A DNA stretch of 64,000 nucleotides, from positions 209,491-273,490 of the forward strand of contig NZ_WTUX01000012.1 of NCBI RefSeq assembly GCF_009882975.1. Direction: 5' to 3'. This DNA is from Maritimibacter harenae (GTDB lineage Bacteria; Pseudomonadota; Alphaproteobacteria; Rhodobacterales; Rhodobacteraceae). Positions 7,565 through 17,103 of the stretch are shown here, in pieces. Below the pieces are notes generated by a model. That model was not told where the DNA came from, searched no databases, and saw only the letters and a program-made list of their open reading frames with translations. Position 1 is the first letter of the stretch; every line of letters begins with the position of its first letter. The position numbers and the translations under genes were made by a program.

Positions 7565-9315
7565 TACGGACTTTCCGGGAACGGACCCGGTCGCTAACTT
7601 TCCGGATCGCGGGGCTCCTTGCCATCGCGCTCCTCCCCGTCGGCCTGATATCCGTCATCACCACCTACCAGCTGCTGGAGCGGGCCGACCGCGACCTCGC
7701 CAAGACGCTCCTGGCCCTCACCTCCGACGCCGCCGCCGAACAGGAGGCGGCGATCCGCACCGCCACGGGCGTCGCGAAGTCGCTCGTCAGCCTGCTGCCG
7801 GTGCTGCGTGACGCGGGCTACGAATGCGAGGAGCCGCTGGGCGCGCTCCTGCGCGACAGCCCGGAGCTGTCCTTCATCGGCTACATCAACCGCGAGGGGA
7901 TCGTGGAATGCGGCTCCTCGGCCAAGGGGATGGACCTCTCCGACCGGCCGCTGCACCAGGAATTCGTCGAGAACCCCGGCCCCCGCGTGAAATTCGCGAT
8001 CCGCGGTTCGGTCAGCGACGCCTCGATCATCGTCGTGTCGCTGCCGGTAATCATGGACGGCGACTACGACGGCTACATCGTCGCCTCCCTCCCCCACCGC
8101 AGCCTGACGACGCCACAGGCCCCCGCCGACGTGGCCGAACGCCCCCTGAACCTGATCACCTTCAACCAGGACGGCGAAGTGCTCACCGTGTCCTCGAACG
8201 CAGGCGACGTGTCGGAAAACCTGCCCGCCGACCGCTCGCTTCGGGCCCTCGCGGGCGGCAGTGAGGCCGCCTTCATCGCGCGGAACGCCGAGGGCGACCG
8301 CCGCGTCTTCGCACTGGTCCCGATCGTGCCCGGCCAGGTCTATGCGCTCGGCAGCTGGGAATACCGCCGCAATACGCTCAACAACGGCCTCAGCTTCGGC
8401 ACCTCGATGCTGTTCCCGCTCCTCATGTGGCTGGTCAGCCTTGCGGTCGCCTTCTACGCGGTGCAGCGCATGGTCATCAAACCCACGCGCAACCTGCGCG
8501 CCCGGATGCTCCAGTTCATGCGCTCGCGCAGGCTGGTCGAACCCCGCTTCGACGGCAGCCTGCCGACCGAGATCCGCGACATGGAAGAAACCTGGATGCG
8601 GCTGGCCGAAAACATCCTGCATGACGAGGCGGCGCTCTACGACACCATTCACCAGCGCACGGTTCTGCTGAAGGAAGTCCACCACCGGGTGAAGAACAAC
8701 CTGCAGCTCATCGTCTCGATCCTCGGCATGAAGATCCGCAAGGCGCGCACCCCGGCGATCAAGGCGGCGCTGTCGGACATCCAGCAGCGCGTCATGTCCA
8801 TCGCGCGCGTCCACCAGAACCTCTACGAAACCTCGACCGCCGAACGCGTGCGCGCGGGCGAACTGCTCGAAGCGATCGTGGAGCAGATGGTGAAATCGGC
8901 CCAGACCGGCGATCACACCGACTTCGAGCTCGAGTCGCATTTCGACGATTGCGAGGTCTACCCGGACCAGGCCGTGCCCCTTTCGCTCGCGGTCTCCGAG
9001 CTCGTCACCAACGCGCTCAAGCACCTCGGCACGCCCGAGGGCGAAAAGCGCCCCTCGCTGTCGGTCCGGCTGGAGTGCAAGGCCGGGGGCGACAAGGGCG
9101 CGATCTTCGTCGAAAACTCCAAGGGCCCCAAGGCGCTGGACGAGGACGACGTAAGCACCGGACTGGGCGAGCAGCTCGTGCGGGCCTTCGTCAGCCAGAT
9201 GGAGGCGAAGGTCGAACGGGAGGAAACCGACACCTGCTACCGGGTGCGCATCGACTTCCCGATCCAGAGCTTCGACGCCAACATCGTGCCCTCCGATCAC
9301 AGCCACCCGGTCTAG
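7561..9315 (+). CDS. Membrane sensor histidine kinase (HisKA_2), probable PhyR kinase
   Basis: A 584-residue sensor kinase. A membrane helix at about 15-37, a periplasmic sensor region (about 38-280), a second helix at about 281-303, a HAMP-like linker, then a HisKA_2 phosphorylation domain with EVHHRVKNNLQLI (His374/375) and an HWE/HisKA_2-type ATPase domain (LAVSELVTNALKHL, later GLGEQLV). Such kinases phosphorylate PhyR in other alphaproteobacteria; the operon with nepR-ecfG supports this role. Translation appears to start at TTG at 7561, overlapping the ecfG stop; no ATG occurs until far into the sensor domain, so TTG is preferred. The sensed signal cannot be read from sequence. Confidence 0.9.
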   Translation: MIRTFRERTRSLTFRIAGLLAIALLPVGLISVITTYQLLERADRDLAKTLLALTSDAAAEQEAAIRTATGVAKSLVSLLPVLRDAGYECEEPLGALLRDSPELSFIGYINREGIVECGSSAKGMDLSDRPLHQEFVENPGPRVKFAIRGSVSDASIIVVSLPVIMDGDYDGYIVASLPHRSLTTPQAPADVAERPLNLITFNQDGEVLTVSSNAGDVSENLPADRSLRALAGGSEAAFIARNAEGDRRVFALVPIVPGQVYALGSWEYRRNTLNNGLSFGTSMLFPLLMWLVSLAVAFYAVQRMVIKPTRNLRARMLQFMRSRRLVEPRFDGSLPTEIRDMEETWMRLAENILHDEAALYDTIHQRTVLLKEVHHRVKNNLQLIVSILGMKIRKARTPAIKAALSDIQQRVMSIARVHQNLYETSTAERVRAGELLEAIVEQMVKSAQTGDHTDFELESHFDDCEVYPDQAVPLSLAVSELVTNALKHLGTPEGEKRPSLSVRLECKAGGDKGAIFVENSKGPKALDEDDVSTGLGEQLVRAFVSQMEAKVEREETDTCYRVRIDFPIQSFDANIVPSDHSHPV

Positions 9316-9340
9316 GAACCACAGCCCCGGACCCGGCGTT
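9315..9340 (+). promoter_or_regulatory. EcfG-type promoter of the CsbD gene
   Basis: GGAAC at 9315-9319 and CGTT at 9337-9340 are separated by 17 nt. The element starts inside the stop codon of the kinase gene and ends 34 nt before the CsbD start. Confidence 0.8.
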
Positions 9341-9374
9341 CTGACCACGTAACCTTTTCGAAAGGAGGATCCAG

Positions 9375-9572
9375 ATGAACTGGGACCAGATTCAAGGCAA
9401 GTGGAAACAGGTCAAAGGCCAGGCGCAGGCGCAGTGGGGTGAACTCACCGACGACGACCTCGACCAGGTCGACGGCAACCGCGAGCGCCTCGAGGGCCTC
9501 ATCCAGGAGCGCTACGGCAAGACCAAGGAAGAGGCCAAGCGCGAAGTCGACGCCTGGCTCGAATCCGCCTGA
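9375..9572 (+). CDS. CsbD-family stress protein
   Basis: A 65-residue hydrophilic protein preceded by a strong AAAGGAGG site. [16 protein letters not shown] at the start and [16 protein letters not shown] in the middle are signatures of the CsbD/YjbJ family, small helical proteins strongly induced by general stress regulators in many bacteria; their molecular role is unknown. A perfect EcfG-type promoter precedes it and an intrinsic terminator follows, so it forms its own stress transcript. Confidence 0.93.
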   Translation: MNWDQIQGKWKQVKGQAQAQWGELTDDDLDQVDGNRERLEGLIQERYGKTKEEAKREVDAWLESA

Positions 9573-9590
9573 CGGACGCGCCAAGCCACA

Positions 9591-9620
9591 AAAAAGCCCC
9601 GCCGTTTCGGCGGGGCTTTT
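9591..9620 (+). terminator. Intrinsic terminator of the CsbD gene
   Basis: AAAAAGCCCCGCC / GGCGGGGCTTTT with a short loop, followed by a T-rich run, 19 nt after the stop codon. The symmetric A/T runs let it also serve the convergent lipoprotein gene. Confidence 0.9.
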
Positions 9621-9640
9621 CTTTGCGATATGACGCCCTG

Positions 9641-9922
9641 TTACGGCATCATGCTTTCCGGGCAGCGCGCGATGTAGGTTTCGCCCGCCGAGTTGCGGTA
9701 ACGGCACTGGGTCTGCGAATCCGCGGCCCGGCCGATCAGGTTGCCGGCAACCGCACCGGTCGCACCACCGACGACGGCGCCCGCGACGGACCCCGAGGTC
9801 AGGCCACCGATGGCCGCGCCCGTGGCGGCGCCGACGGCGGTCGCCTGGGTCTGGTTCTGGGTCTCGCAACCGGCAAGCAGCAGCGTGACGGCAGCAGCGA
9901 CGGCAAGAAAAGCAGCTTTCAT
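9641..9922 (-). CDS. Glycine-zipper lipoprotein (17 kDa antigen / OsmB-like)
   Basis: A 93-residue protein with a lipoprotein signal ending LLLAGC (Cys about residue 19), then a glycine-zipper membrane hairpin (about 29-66: repeats such as GAATGAAIGG and GAVVGGATGAVAG) and a short C-terminal domain with two cysteines in QCRYRNSAGETYIARCPE. This resembles the glycine-zipper 2TM outer-membrane lipoproteins, which include osmotically induced OsmB and SlyB. The start is 57 codons inside the open frame, where the signal peptide begins. An EcfG-type promoter lies about 40 nt upstream. Confidence 0.85.
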   Translation of the reverse strand: MKAAFLAVAAAVTLLLAGCETQNQTQATAVGAATGAAIGGLTSGSVAGAVVGGATGAVAGNLIGRAADSQTQCRYRNSAGETYIARCPESMMP

Positions 9923-9959
9923 GAATGTCTCCTTCACTGGATGGATTCGTTGCCAGTGT

Positions 9960-9984
9960 AACGCAATTTTTGGCATTTTGTTCC
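9960..9984 (-). promoter_or_regulatory. EcfG-type promoter of the glycine-zipper lipoprotein
   Basis: On the minus strand GGAAC (9984-9980) and CGTT (9963-9960) are separated by exactly 16 nt, 38 nt upstream of the start codon. Confidence 0.8.
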
Positions 9985-10024
9985 CGTAAATCCGGGGCTT
10001 GCCGAAATTCGCTTGTTCCGGGCC

Positions 10025-10050
10025 GGAACCGGCGTCACCCTGCCGGTGTT
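10025..10050 (+). promoter_or_regulatory. Possible degenerate EcfG-type promoter of the MgtC-like gene
   Basis: GGAAC at 10025-10029 is followed after 17 nt by TGTT (10047-10050), one mismatch from the -10 motif. It lies 42 nt before the MgtC-like start. It is weaker than the other sites in this region. Confidence 0.35.
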
Positions 10051-10091
10051 GCGCCTGACACGACCTGTCGCCAAAAAACCGGATCCGTTTC

Positions 10092-10589
10092 ATGTTTCAG
10101 TCGATCATCGACGAAGTCACCGCCCCCGTGTTCCTGCCGCTCGAAATCCTTGCGCTCAGGCTGGGCGGGGCGGTTCTTTTCTGCGGCCTGATCGGTTTCG
10201 AACGCGAGGCGCACAAGCGCTCGGCGGGCCTGCGCACCCACATGCTCGTGGGGCTGGCCGCCGCCGTCTACTGCATCTTGATGCTCGAACTGATGAGCCG
10301 CGGGTCGAGCTACAGCGACGGCGCGCGCTACGACCCGATCCGCGTGATCGAGGCGGTGACCGCCGGCGTCGCCTTCCTGGCCGCCGGCATGATCGTCTTT
10401 TCCCAAGGCAAGGTGCGGGGCCTGACAACGGGGGCGAGCCTGTGGCTCGCCGCGTCCGTCGGGCTGGCCTGCGGCCTCGGTCTCTGGGTCGTCGCCCTGT
10501 TCGTGACCGTGACCGCCATCGTGATCATCTGGCTCGTCGGCAACGCCGAGCGCCGGGTTCACGGCGACCGCGACACCGATTCCGGGTAG
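10092..10589 (+). CDS. MgtC/SapB-family membrane protein
   Basis: A 165-residue integral membrane protein with four to five helices. The signature GLIGFEREAHKRSAGLRTHM at residues about 34-53 is the conserved MgtC cytoplasmic loop. Known MgtC proteins modulate F-type ATP synthase and help growth at low Mg2+ or in hosts; many environmental members are uncharacterised. It lacks the C-terminal ACT-like extension of some homologues. Its 3' end overlaps the convergent sulfotransferase-like gene by 31 nt. Confidence 0.85.
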   Translation: MFQSIIDEVTAPVFLPLEILALRLGGAVLFCGLIGFEREAHKRSAGLRTHMLVGLAAAVYCILMLELMSRGSSYSDGARYDPIRVIEAVTAGVAFLAAGMIVFSQGKVRGLTTGASLWLAASVGLACGLGLWVVALFVTVTAIVIIWLVGNAERRVHGDRDTDSG

Positions 10590-11506
10590 GCGACCGCGGC
10601 GAGCCGCTGCTCGAATCCCGCCATCGCGGGCTCGACCAGCGAAAAGACCAGCCAGTCGCCCATGTGCCGCTTGCAGATGCGCGAACGCAGCGCGGGCGTC
10701 AGCTTCTCGGCCCGGCTCATCGCGGCCTCGGAGATGTCGCTGAGCGTCGGCAGGTTGTGCGAGCGGCGGAAATGCTCGACCGAGGCCGAGACGTGCTCGC
10801 TCACCCCGAGGAAGCTGTAGGTCGACACGAGCCGCTCCAGCATCTCCGGCACGCTGCCGGCCTTGCCGACAAGCTGGCGCAGCTGCGGGTTCTCCGGCAC
10901 CCCGTCCACGTATGCCTCGAACGTCGGGTAGGTCTCGAGGAACTGCTCGTGTTCGGGGTTGTCCGGCGACGATTGCGCGACGTAGTCGGAAAACAGCCGG
11001 TCGGCCGGGTTGCGGATGAAGCTCGCGAACTGGACCTGGTTGGCGCCGGTCACGATCTCGGACAGCCACTTGAAGCGAAACGGGCCCGCCAGCGCCTGGC
11101 GCAGCCGCCCGCGCGCGGCCTCGCGCGCCTCGAGCGCGGCCTGCCATTCTTCCTTGAGGTCGCCCCGCAGCGCGCCCGCCCCGAAGGACCGGGTGCGGTC
11201 GAACACGTCCTTGAGCGCACCGACCACCGCCCCGCCGGCGGTCATCGGCACGTTGATGAAGAACAGGATGTCACGTTCGCCCCCGTAGGAGCCGGGCAGC
11301 ACCCGGCCCGGGTCGAACCGCGCCAGCACTTCATCCGCCAGCCCGGTGGGCAGCGCCTGAAGCGCGGTCTCGGTCTCGGCCCGCAGGTCGGCGGGCTGGT
11401 GTGCGGCGAAGGCTTGCGGCGACGCGGGCATCGCGGGCCCGCTGGGTTCCAGGCCGCGTCGGTCGCGGGCATTCAGTCTGGCCAGGTCTTGCAGACGGCG
11501 TGACAT
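10559..11506 (-). CDS. Sulfotransferase-like protein
   Basis: A 315-residue soluble protein. ILFFINVPMTAGGAVV (about residues 80-95) resembles the PAPS 5'-phosphosulfate loop of sulfotransferases (usually F-I-H-I-P-K-T-A-G-T), and FASFIRNPADRLFSDY matches the 3'-phosphate motif (V-R-D-P-x-x-R-x-x-S-x-Y). The catalytic-loop lysine is replaced by Met, so activity is uncertain. The start at 11506 has an AGGAG site and lies 11 nt after the gloA stop, suggesting co-transcription. The substrate is unknown; a polysaccharide or lipid sulfation role is one possibility. Confidence 0.6.
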   Translation of the reverse strand: MSRRLQDLARLNARDRRGLEPSGPAMPASPQAFAAHQPADLRAETETALQALPTGLADEVLARFDPGRVLPGSYGGERDILFFINVPMTAGGAVVGALKDVFDRTRSFGAGALRGDLKEEWQAALEAREAARGRLRQALAGPFRFKWLSEIVTGANQVQFASFIRNPADRLFSDYVAQSSPDNPEHEQFLETYPTFEAYVDGVPENPQLRQLVGKAGSVPEMLERLVSTYSFLGVSEHVSASVEHFRRSHNLPTLSDISEAAMSRAEKLTPALRSRICKRHMGDWLVFSLVEPAMAGFEQRLAAVAYPESVSRSP

Positions 11507-11517
11507 CGGTTCTCCTC

Positions 11518-11961
11518 TTACCAGTCTCCGGTATTCTCCATCGAGGCCCACGGCTCCTGCGGGGCCAGCGCCTCGCCTTCCTGAATCAACTCCACCGAAA
11601 TGTTATCAGGGGATTTGAAAAACGCCATGCGGCCGTCGCGCGGCGGGCGGTTGATCGTCACCCCCGCGTCCATCAGCTTCTGGCAGAAGGCATAGATATC
11701 ATCCACGCGGTAGGCGAGATGCCCCCAGCTGCGGCCGGTCTTGTAGACCTCGTCGGAGTCCCAGTTGTAAGTCAGCTCCAGCTCCGGCGACATCGACCGC
11801 TCGGCGCTCTCCTTGTCCTTGGGCGCGGCGAGGAAGACGAGCGTGAACTTGCCCTCCGGCACGTCGCGCCGGCGGATCTCGACCATCCCGACCTTGTTCA
11901 CCCAGAAATCGAGGCTTTCCTCGAGGTCGGTGACGCGGATCATCGTATGAACGTAGCGCAT
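11518..11961 (-). CDS. gloA: Lactoylglutathione lyase (glyoxalase I)
   Basis: Converts the methylglyoxal-glutathione hemithioacetal to S-lactoylglutathione. The 147-residue protein has the paired vicinal-oxygen-chelate folds with metal ligands visible as His in MRYVHTMIRV, Glu in PELELTYNW, His in WGHLAYRV and Glu in NISVELIQ. The ATG at 11961 has AAAGGAG at 5 nt, better than the upstream GTG. It leads a two-gene unit with the sulfotransferase-like gene. Confidence 0.95.
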   Translation of the reverse strand: MRYVHTMIRVTDLEESLDFWVNKVGMVEIRRRDVPEGKFTLVFLAAPKDKESAERSMSPELELTYNWDSDEVYKTGRSWGHLAYRVDDIYAFCQKLMDAGVTINRPPRDGRMAFFKSPDNISVELIQEGEALAPQEPWASMENTGDW

Positions 11962-12044
11962 GGACACTCCTTTCGTTTCCCCCGACGTAAGAAAGGAACG
12001 TCACGACCTCAACAGAAGGTTTCAGGGACGTTGCGGAAGCCCGC

Positions 12045-12779
12045 TCAGAACGTCGTCGCCGCACCGCTGCCCACAAGCGCCATCGCCACGATGCCCAGCG
12101 CGAAACCGCCAAGCGCGGCGAGCGAGGGCGCCTGGCTGTATTTCAGGTGTGCCTTCACCGCGATGTCCTGGAACATGAGGAACAGGATGCCCCCCGCGGC
12201 GGCCATCATGATGCTGCCCGTGACCATCGGCATGTCGCTCAGAAACAGGTAGCCCGCCAGCACGGCGAGCGGGCCGAGGGCCGCCAGCGCGAAGAACGAG
12301 ATCATCACCCGCGCCGGCCGCCGCTTGCCCGCGTCCATGATCTCGCGGAAGGCGTTGAAGGACTCGGGCAGGTTCTGCGCCCCAATGAAGAAGGCCAGCA
12401 ACGCCGCGTCCGCCGATCCGCTTGCGATCAGGGCGCCCAGCGAAATCGCCTCGGGCACGAAATCCGTGAGCATCGCGTTGAACTGCGCGTTCGCCCCGCC
12501 CCGCCGCTTGCGCAGGCGCTCGAACAGGGCGAACAGCACGCCGCCCCCGAAGAACGCCGCCAGCCCGGGACCCAGCGACACGAGCGGCAGGCCCTCCGGC
12601 ACCAGCACGAAGGCCACGGCGGCGATGAGAATGCCACCGCCGAACGCCATCATGCCGTGGCGGAATTCCTGTTCCAGCCACCTCGTCTGCAACCGCTCGA
12701 TCCGGGCCAGGTACCCGCCCAAGGGGATCATGAGCCCCGCACCGGTGCCATAGGCCAGGGCAAGCAATAGTTCGTTCAT
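12045..12779 (-). CDS. ZIP-family-like membrane transporter
   Basis: A 244-residue protein with about eight hydrophobic helices in the ZIP layout: three helices, a basic cytoplasmic loop (ERLRKRRGG, about 87-95), then helices IV-VIII. The paired helix IV/V motifs read DFVPEAISLG (106-115) and AQNLPESFNA (134-143). In classical ZIP metal transporters these positions are H-N-x-P-E-G, so the metal-binding histidines are replaced by Asp and Gln. Substrate is therefore uncertain; a divalent metal or a different ion is possible. The first 93 codons of the open frame do not resemble the family, so the Met at 12779 was chosen. It is divergent from the secreted-protein gene. Confidence 0.7.
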   Translation of the reverse strand: MNELLLALAYGTGAGLMIPLGGYLARIERLQTRWLEQEFRHGMMAFGGGILIAAVAFVLVPEGLPLVSLGPGLAAFFGGGVLFALFERLRKRRGGANAQFNAMLTDFVPEAISLGALIASGSADAALLAFFIGAQNLPESFNAFREIMDAGKRRPARVMISFFALAALGPLAVLAGYLFLSDMPMVTGSIMMAAAGGILFLMFQDIAVKAHLKYSQAPSLAALGGFALGIVAMALVGSGAATTF

Positions 12780-12936
12780 CGCGTCAGCTGTCCTCGTTCG
12801 CTCGAAGCGTGCCACGAATGGCGGCAAGGGACCACACCCAAGACCCGCCCCTACCGGCGCGCGCCACGATCCGTTACCGTGCCCGCGAACCGAAACGCCA
12901 ACATCCCGGCGCCGTGGCGCCGGAAGAAAGGGAGAC

Positions 12937-13479
12937 ATGCCGACCAGAACCACCGCCTGCCTGACCGCCCTCGCCCTCTGCGCCGCCACCGGCGCAACGG
13001 CCGAAACGCTGAACCCCATCGACGTGGCCGACATGTCGCGCGGCGAGTTCGTCGACACCTACCTGTCGCACTACACGTCGCAACTGGAATGGACGCGCGA
13101 AGCCTTCGCGCGGGTCGGTGACGGCTACGAGGACTTCGTCGATGCCGACGCCCCCCTCAGCGACCTGGAGCGCGCCGTGCCCGGCTGCCTCTACGACGCC
13201 GCCGACAGCCCGGAGGCCAAGCAGCAGCTCGGCATGCAGCTCGCGGTCGCGCAGATGATGGGCGAAAAGGTCCGGGCCGACGCCGACATCGACTACGTCG
13301 ACGTGGTCTACGGCGGGCTCGCCGACGACATCGAGGGCTACGAGCCCACGCAGGAGATGGCCACGATGATGCAGGCCTGCAAGGCGCCCCAGGCGGCGAT
13401 GCAGCGCATGTCCTTCACCCAGGACACCTGGAAGATGATCCAGTCGGAAGCGGTCGAACGCGGCTACGTCGACCCGTAG
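12937..13479 (+). CDS. Secreted protein of unknown function
   Basis: A 180-residue protein with a clear Sec signal peptide (residues 1 to about 22, ending ATGATAE). The mature part is acidic and helical, with two cysteines (CLYDAADSPE and MQACKAPQ) that could form a disulfide in the periplasm. A good ribosome-binding site (AAAGGGAG) precedes the ATG. I do not recognise a family. It is divergent from the ZIP-like gene and convergent with trhO. Confidence 0.75.
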   Translation: MPTRTTACLTALALCAATGATAETLNPIDVADMSRGEFVDTYLSHYTSQLEWTREAFARVGDGYEDFVDADAPLSDLERAVPGCLYDAADSPEAKQQLGMQLAVAQMMGEKVRADADIDYVDVVYGGLADDIEGYEPTQEMATMMQACKAPQAAMQRMSFTQDTWKMIQSEAVERGYVDP

Positions 13480-13487
13480 ACTTCGCC

Positions 13488-14393
13488 TCAGCGCGGGCCC
13501 AGGTGCGCCTCGCCCCGGGCCTTCGCCAGCGCGATCTGGCGCTGGCGCTCGCGGAAGCGTTCGCGCCGGGCGTCGTCGTATTCGTCGATGCACTGGTGGC
13601 AGGACACGCCCTCTTCGAACTCCGGCCGCGCGCGGTCCTCGGGCAGGATCGGGCGCCGGCAGGCATGGCACAGGCCGTGCGGCCCCTCGACCAGCCCGTG
13701 CCCGACGCTCACCCGCCCGTCGAAGACGAAGCAGTCGCCGTGCCAGAGGCTCTCGTCCTCCGGCACCTCTTCCAGGTACTTCAGGATTCCGCCCTTGAGG
13801 TGGAAGACGTCCTCCACCCCCTGGCTCATCAGGTAGTTGGTGGATTTCTCGCAACGGATGCCGCCGGTGCAGAACATCGCGATCCGCTTGTTGTGGAACC
13901 GTTCCTTGTTGGCCTCCCACCAGGCCGGGAAGTCCCTGAAGCTCGCGGTTTCCGGGTCGACCGCCCCCTCGAACGTGCCGATCGCGACCTCGTAGTCGTT
14001 GCGCGTGTCGATCACGGCCACGTCCGGCGCAGAGATGAGCGCGTTCCAGTCGGCGGGATCGACGTAATGCCCCACGGCGGCGCGCGGATCGACGTCGGGC
14101 TGGCCCATCGTCACGATCTCGCGCTTGAGGCGCACCTTCATGCGTCCGAAGGGCTGCTCGGACGCCGTGGACAGCTTGTAGTCGAAGCCCCGGCACCCCG
14201 GCAGCGCGTCGATATGGTCGATGAGCGCCCGGATCGCGTCTTCGGACCCGGCGACCGTGCCGTTGATCCCTTCATGCGCCAGCAGAAGCGACCCGGTGAT
14301 CCCGCGTTCGCAGCAGAACTTCGCCAGCGGCGCCTTGAGCGCCGCGGGATCGTCGAACCGGGTGAAGTGATAAAGGGCGCAGACCGTGAACAT
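13488..14393 (-). CDS. trhO: tRNA uridine-34 hydroxylase TrhO
   Basis: A 301-residue rhodanese-domain protein of the TrhO/YceA (UPF0176) family, which hydroxylates U34 of certain tRNAs to ho5U in an oxygen-dependent reaction. The N-terminal domain covers about 1-95. The rhodanese domain (about 118-215) contains [12 protein letters not shown] and the active loop [10 protein letters not shown] with Cys175 and Cys181. The C-terminal part has two CxxC pairs (CHAC and CHQC), probably a zinc site. It follows a membrane-protein gene on the same strand after 38 nt. Confidence 0.92.
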   Translation of the reverse strand: MFTVCALYHFTRFDDPAALKAPLAKFCCERGITGSLLLAHEGINGTVAGSEDAIRALIDHIDALPGCRGFDYKLSTASEQPFGRMKVRLKREIVTMGQPDVDPRAAVGHYVDPADWNALISAPDVAVIDTRNDYEVAIGTFEGAVDPETASFRDFPAWWEANKERFHNKRIAMFCTGGIRCEKSTNYLMSQGVEDVFHLKGGILKYLEEVPEDESLWHGDCFVFDGRVSVGHGLVEGPHGLCHACRRPILPEDRARPEFEEGVSCHQCIDEYDDARRERFRERQRQIALAKARGEAHLGPR

Positions 14394-14431
14394 GGGGCGT
14401 CAGATACGCCCGGTCCCGGGTCCCCGCAAGC

Positions 14432-14929
14432 CTAGTAGCGGTAGCCGCGCGTCAGCGCCACGCGCGCCTGCAACGACTGCAGCAGGCTGTCGAACGCCTC
14501 GCGCGAGCCAAGCGCGGCGCCGGAGATCGTGAGGTTGCCGTCCATGTGCCGGATCTCGATCACGTGGTTGCCCTGGATCGCCCGCGTCTTGATGTCGGAA
14601 ATGCCCCGGTAGGTCAGGCGCAGAAGCGATGCCGTCTCCGGCGACGCCGGGGCGAGGATCGCCTCGCTGTCCAGGACGATCGGCGCCTTGTGGGCCGACG
14701 GGCGCAGGAGCGAGCGCAGCTCTTCCAGCGCGACCCAGCCAGTGGCGAGACAGACCGCGACATAGGCGAAGACGGCGATGCGCGGCATCGGCCCGACCTC
14801 GGGCATGCCCAGCACATGAGCACTGGAAATCGCCATGTACCCGGAGCCGACCGCGATCAGCGCGCAGGTCAGCAGAAGAAGGGCGCCCTTGGCCGTTGAG
14901 AGAGTGTAGTCGTAGGTCTCGTGGGTCAT
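14432..14929 (-). CDS. Two-helix membrane protein with a PH-like C-terminal domain
   Basis: A 165-residue protein with helices at about 14-36 and 48-68, then a cytoplasmic domain beginning VALEELRSLLRPSAHKAPIV. The layout (two helices, then a beta-rich domain with ISDIKTRAIQGNHVIEIR) is that of the STM3941-type hypothetical proteins and other bacterial PH-like families. No catalytic motif is visible. It is upstream of trhO and divergent from the Deg protease gene. Function unknown. Confidence 0.65.
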   Translation of the reverse strand: MTHETYDYTLSTAKGALLLLTCALIAVGSGYMAISSAHVLGMPEVGPMPRIAVFAYVAVCLATGWVALEELRSLLRPSAHKAPIVLDSEAILAPASPETASLLRLTYRGISDIKTRAIQGNHVIEIRHMDGNLTISGAALGSREAFDSLLQSLQARVALTRGYRY

Positions 14930-15060
14930 GGTCCGTCACCGTGGCAGCTGCTCGTTTCCGACAAAGTGAAGATGGATTTGGGCGGCATTGCGGCCAGTTC
15001 CGAGCATTGTCTTGAATTTGAAGTGTCACTGCGCCACATCGAACCCATCCGGAGGTGTTC

Positions 15061-16437
<1,377 letters not shown>

Positions 16438-16441
16438 CACC

Positions 16442-17041
16442 ATGACCGACGCTCTCATCGTCATCGATATGCAGAACGACTTCTGCCCCGGCGGCGCGCT
16501 CGCCGTCGACGGTGGGGACGAGATCGTGACCGGGATCAACCGCATCCTGCCCGACTTCCCGATCCGCGTCTTCACGCAGGACTGGCATCCGGCCGGCCAC
16601 TCCTCCTTCGCCTCGTCGCACTCCGGCAAGGCACCGATGGAGATCATCGACATGCCCTACGGGCCCCAGGTGCTCTGGCCCGACCACTGCATCCAGGGCT
16701 CCGAGGGCGCGGCCTTCCACCCCGACCTCGCCACCAACCCGGCCGACCTGATCGTCCGCAAGGGCTTCCGGCCGGACATCGACAGCTACTCGGCCTTCTT
16801 CGAGAACGACCACGAAACCCCGACGGGGCTCGAAGGCTACCTGCGCACCCGCGGCGCCACGCGCCTGACCTTCGCGGGCCTCGCCACCGATTTCTGCGTC
16901 GCCTGGTCCGCGCGCGACGCCGCCCGCCTGGGCTTCGACACCACCGTGCGGCTCGACCTCTGCCGGGGCATCGACGCGGACGGCTCGCTCGACGCCGCGC
17001 TCGCCGACATGCGCGCGGCCGGCGTCACGCTCACCGGCTGA
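16442..17041 (+). CDS. pncA: Nicotinamidase
   Basis: Hydrolyses nicotinamide to nicotinic acid in the NAD salvage pathway. The 199-residue protein has the isochorismatase-like fold with catalytic triad Asp9 (LIVIDMQNDF), Lys107 (VRKGFRPDIDSYS) and Cys152 (LATDFCVAWS), and metal ligands in QDWHPAGH (Asp47, His49, His53). It starts 4 nt after the Deg protease stop and precedes pncB, whose product uses nicotinic acid next. Confidence 0.96.
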   Translation: MTDALIVIDMQNDFCPGGALAVDGGDEIVTGINRILPDFPIRVFTQDWHPAGHSSFASSHSGKAPMEIIDMPYGPQVLWPDHCIQGSEGAAFHPDLATNPADLIVRKGFRPDIDSYSAFFENDHETPTGLEGYLRTRGATRLTFAGLATDFCVAWSARDAARLGFDTTVRLDLCRGIDADGSLDAALADMRAAGVTLTG

Positions 17042-17103
17042 CCCGCCTTGCGCCTTGAAATCCCCCGGCCCCACCGGTCACATGGGCGCAACGGAGGACA
17101 GTC

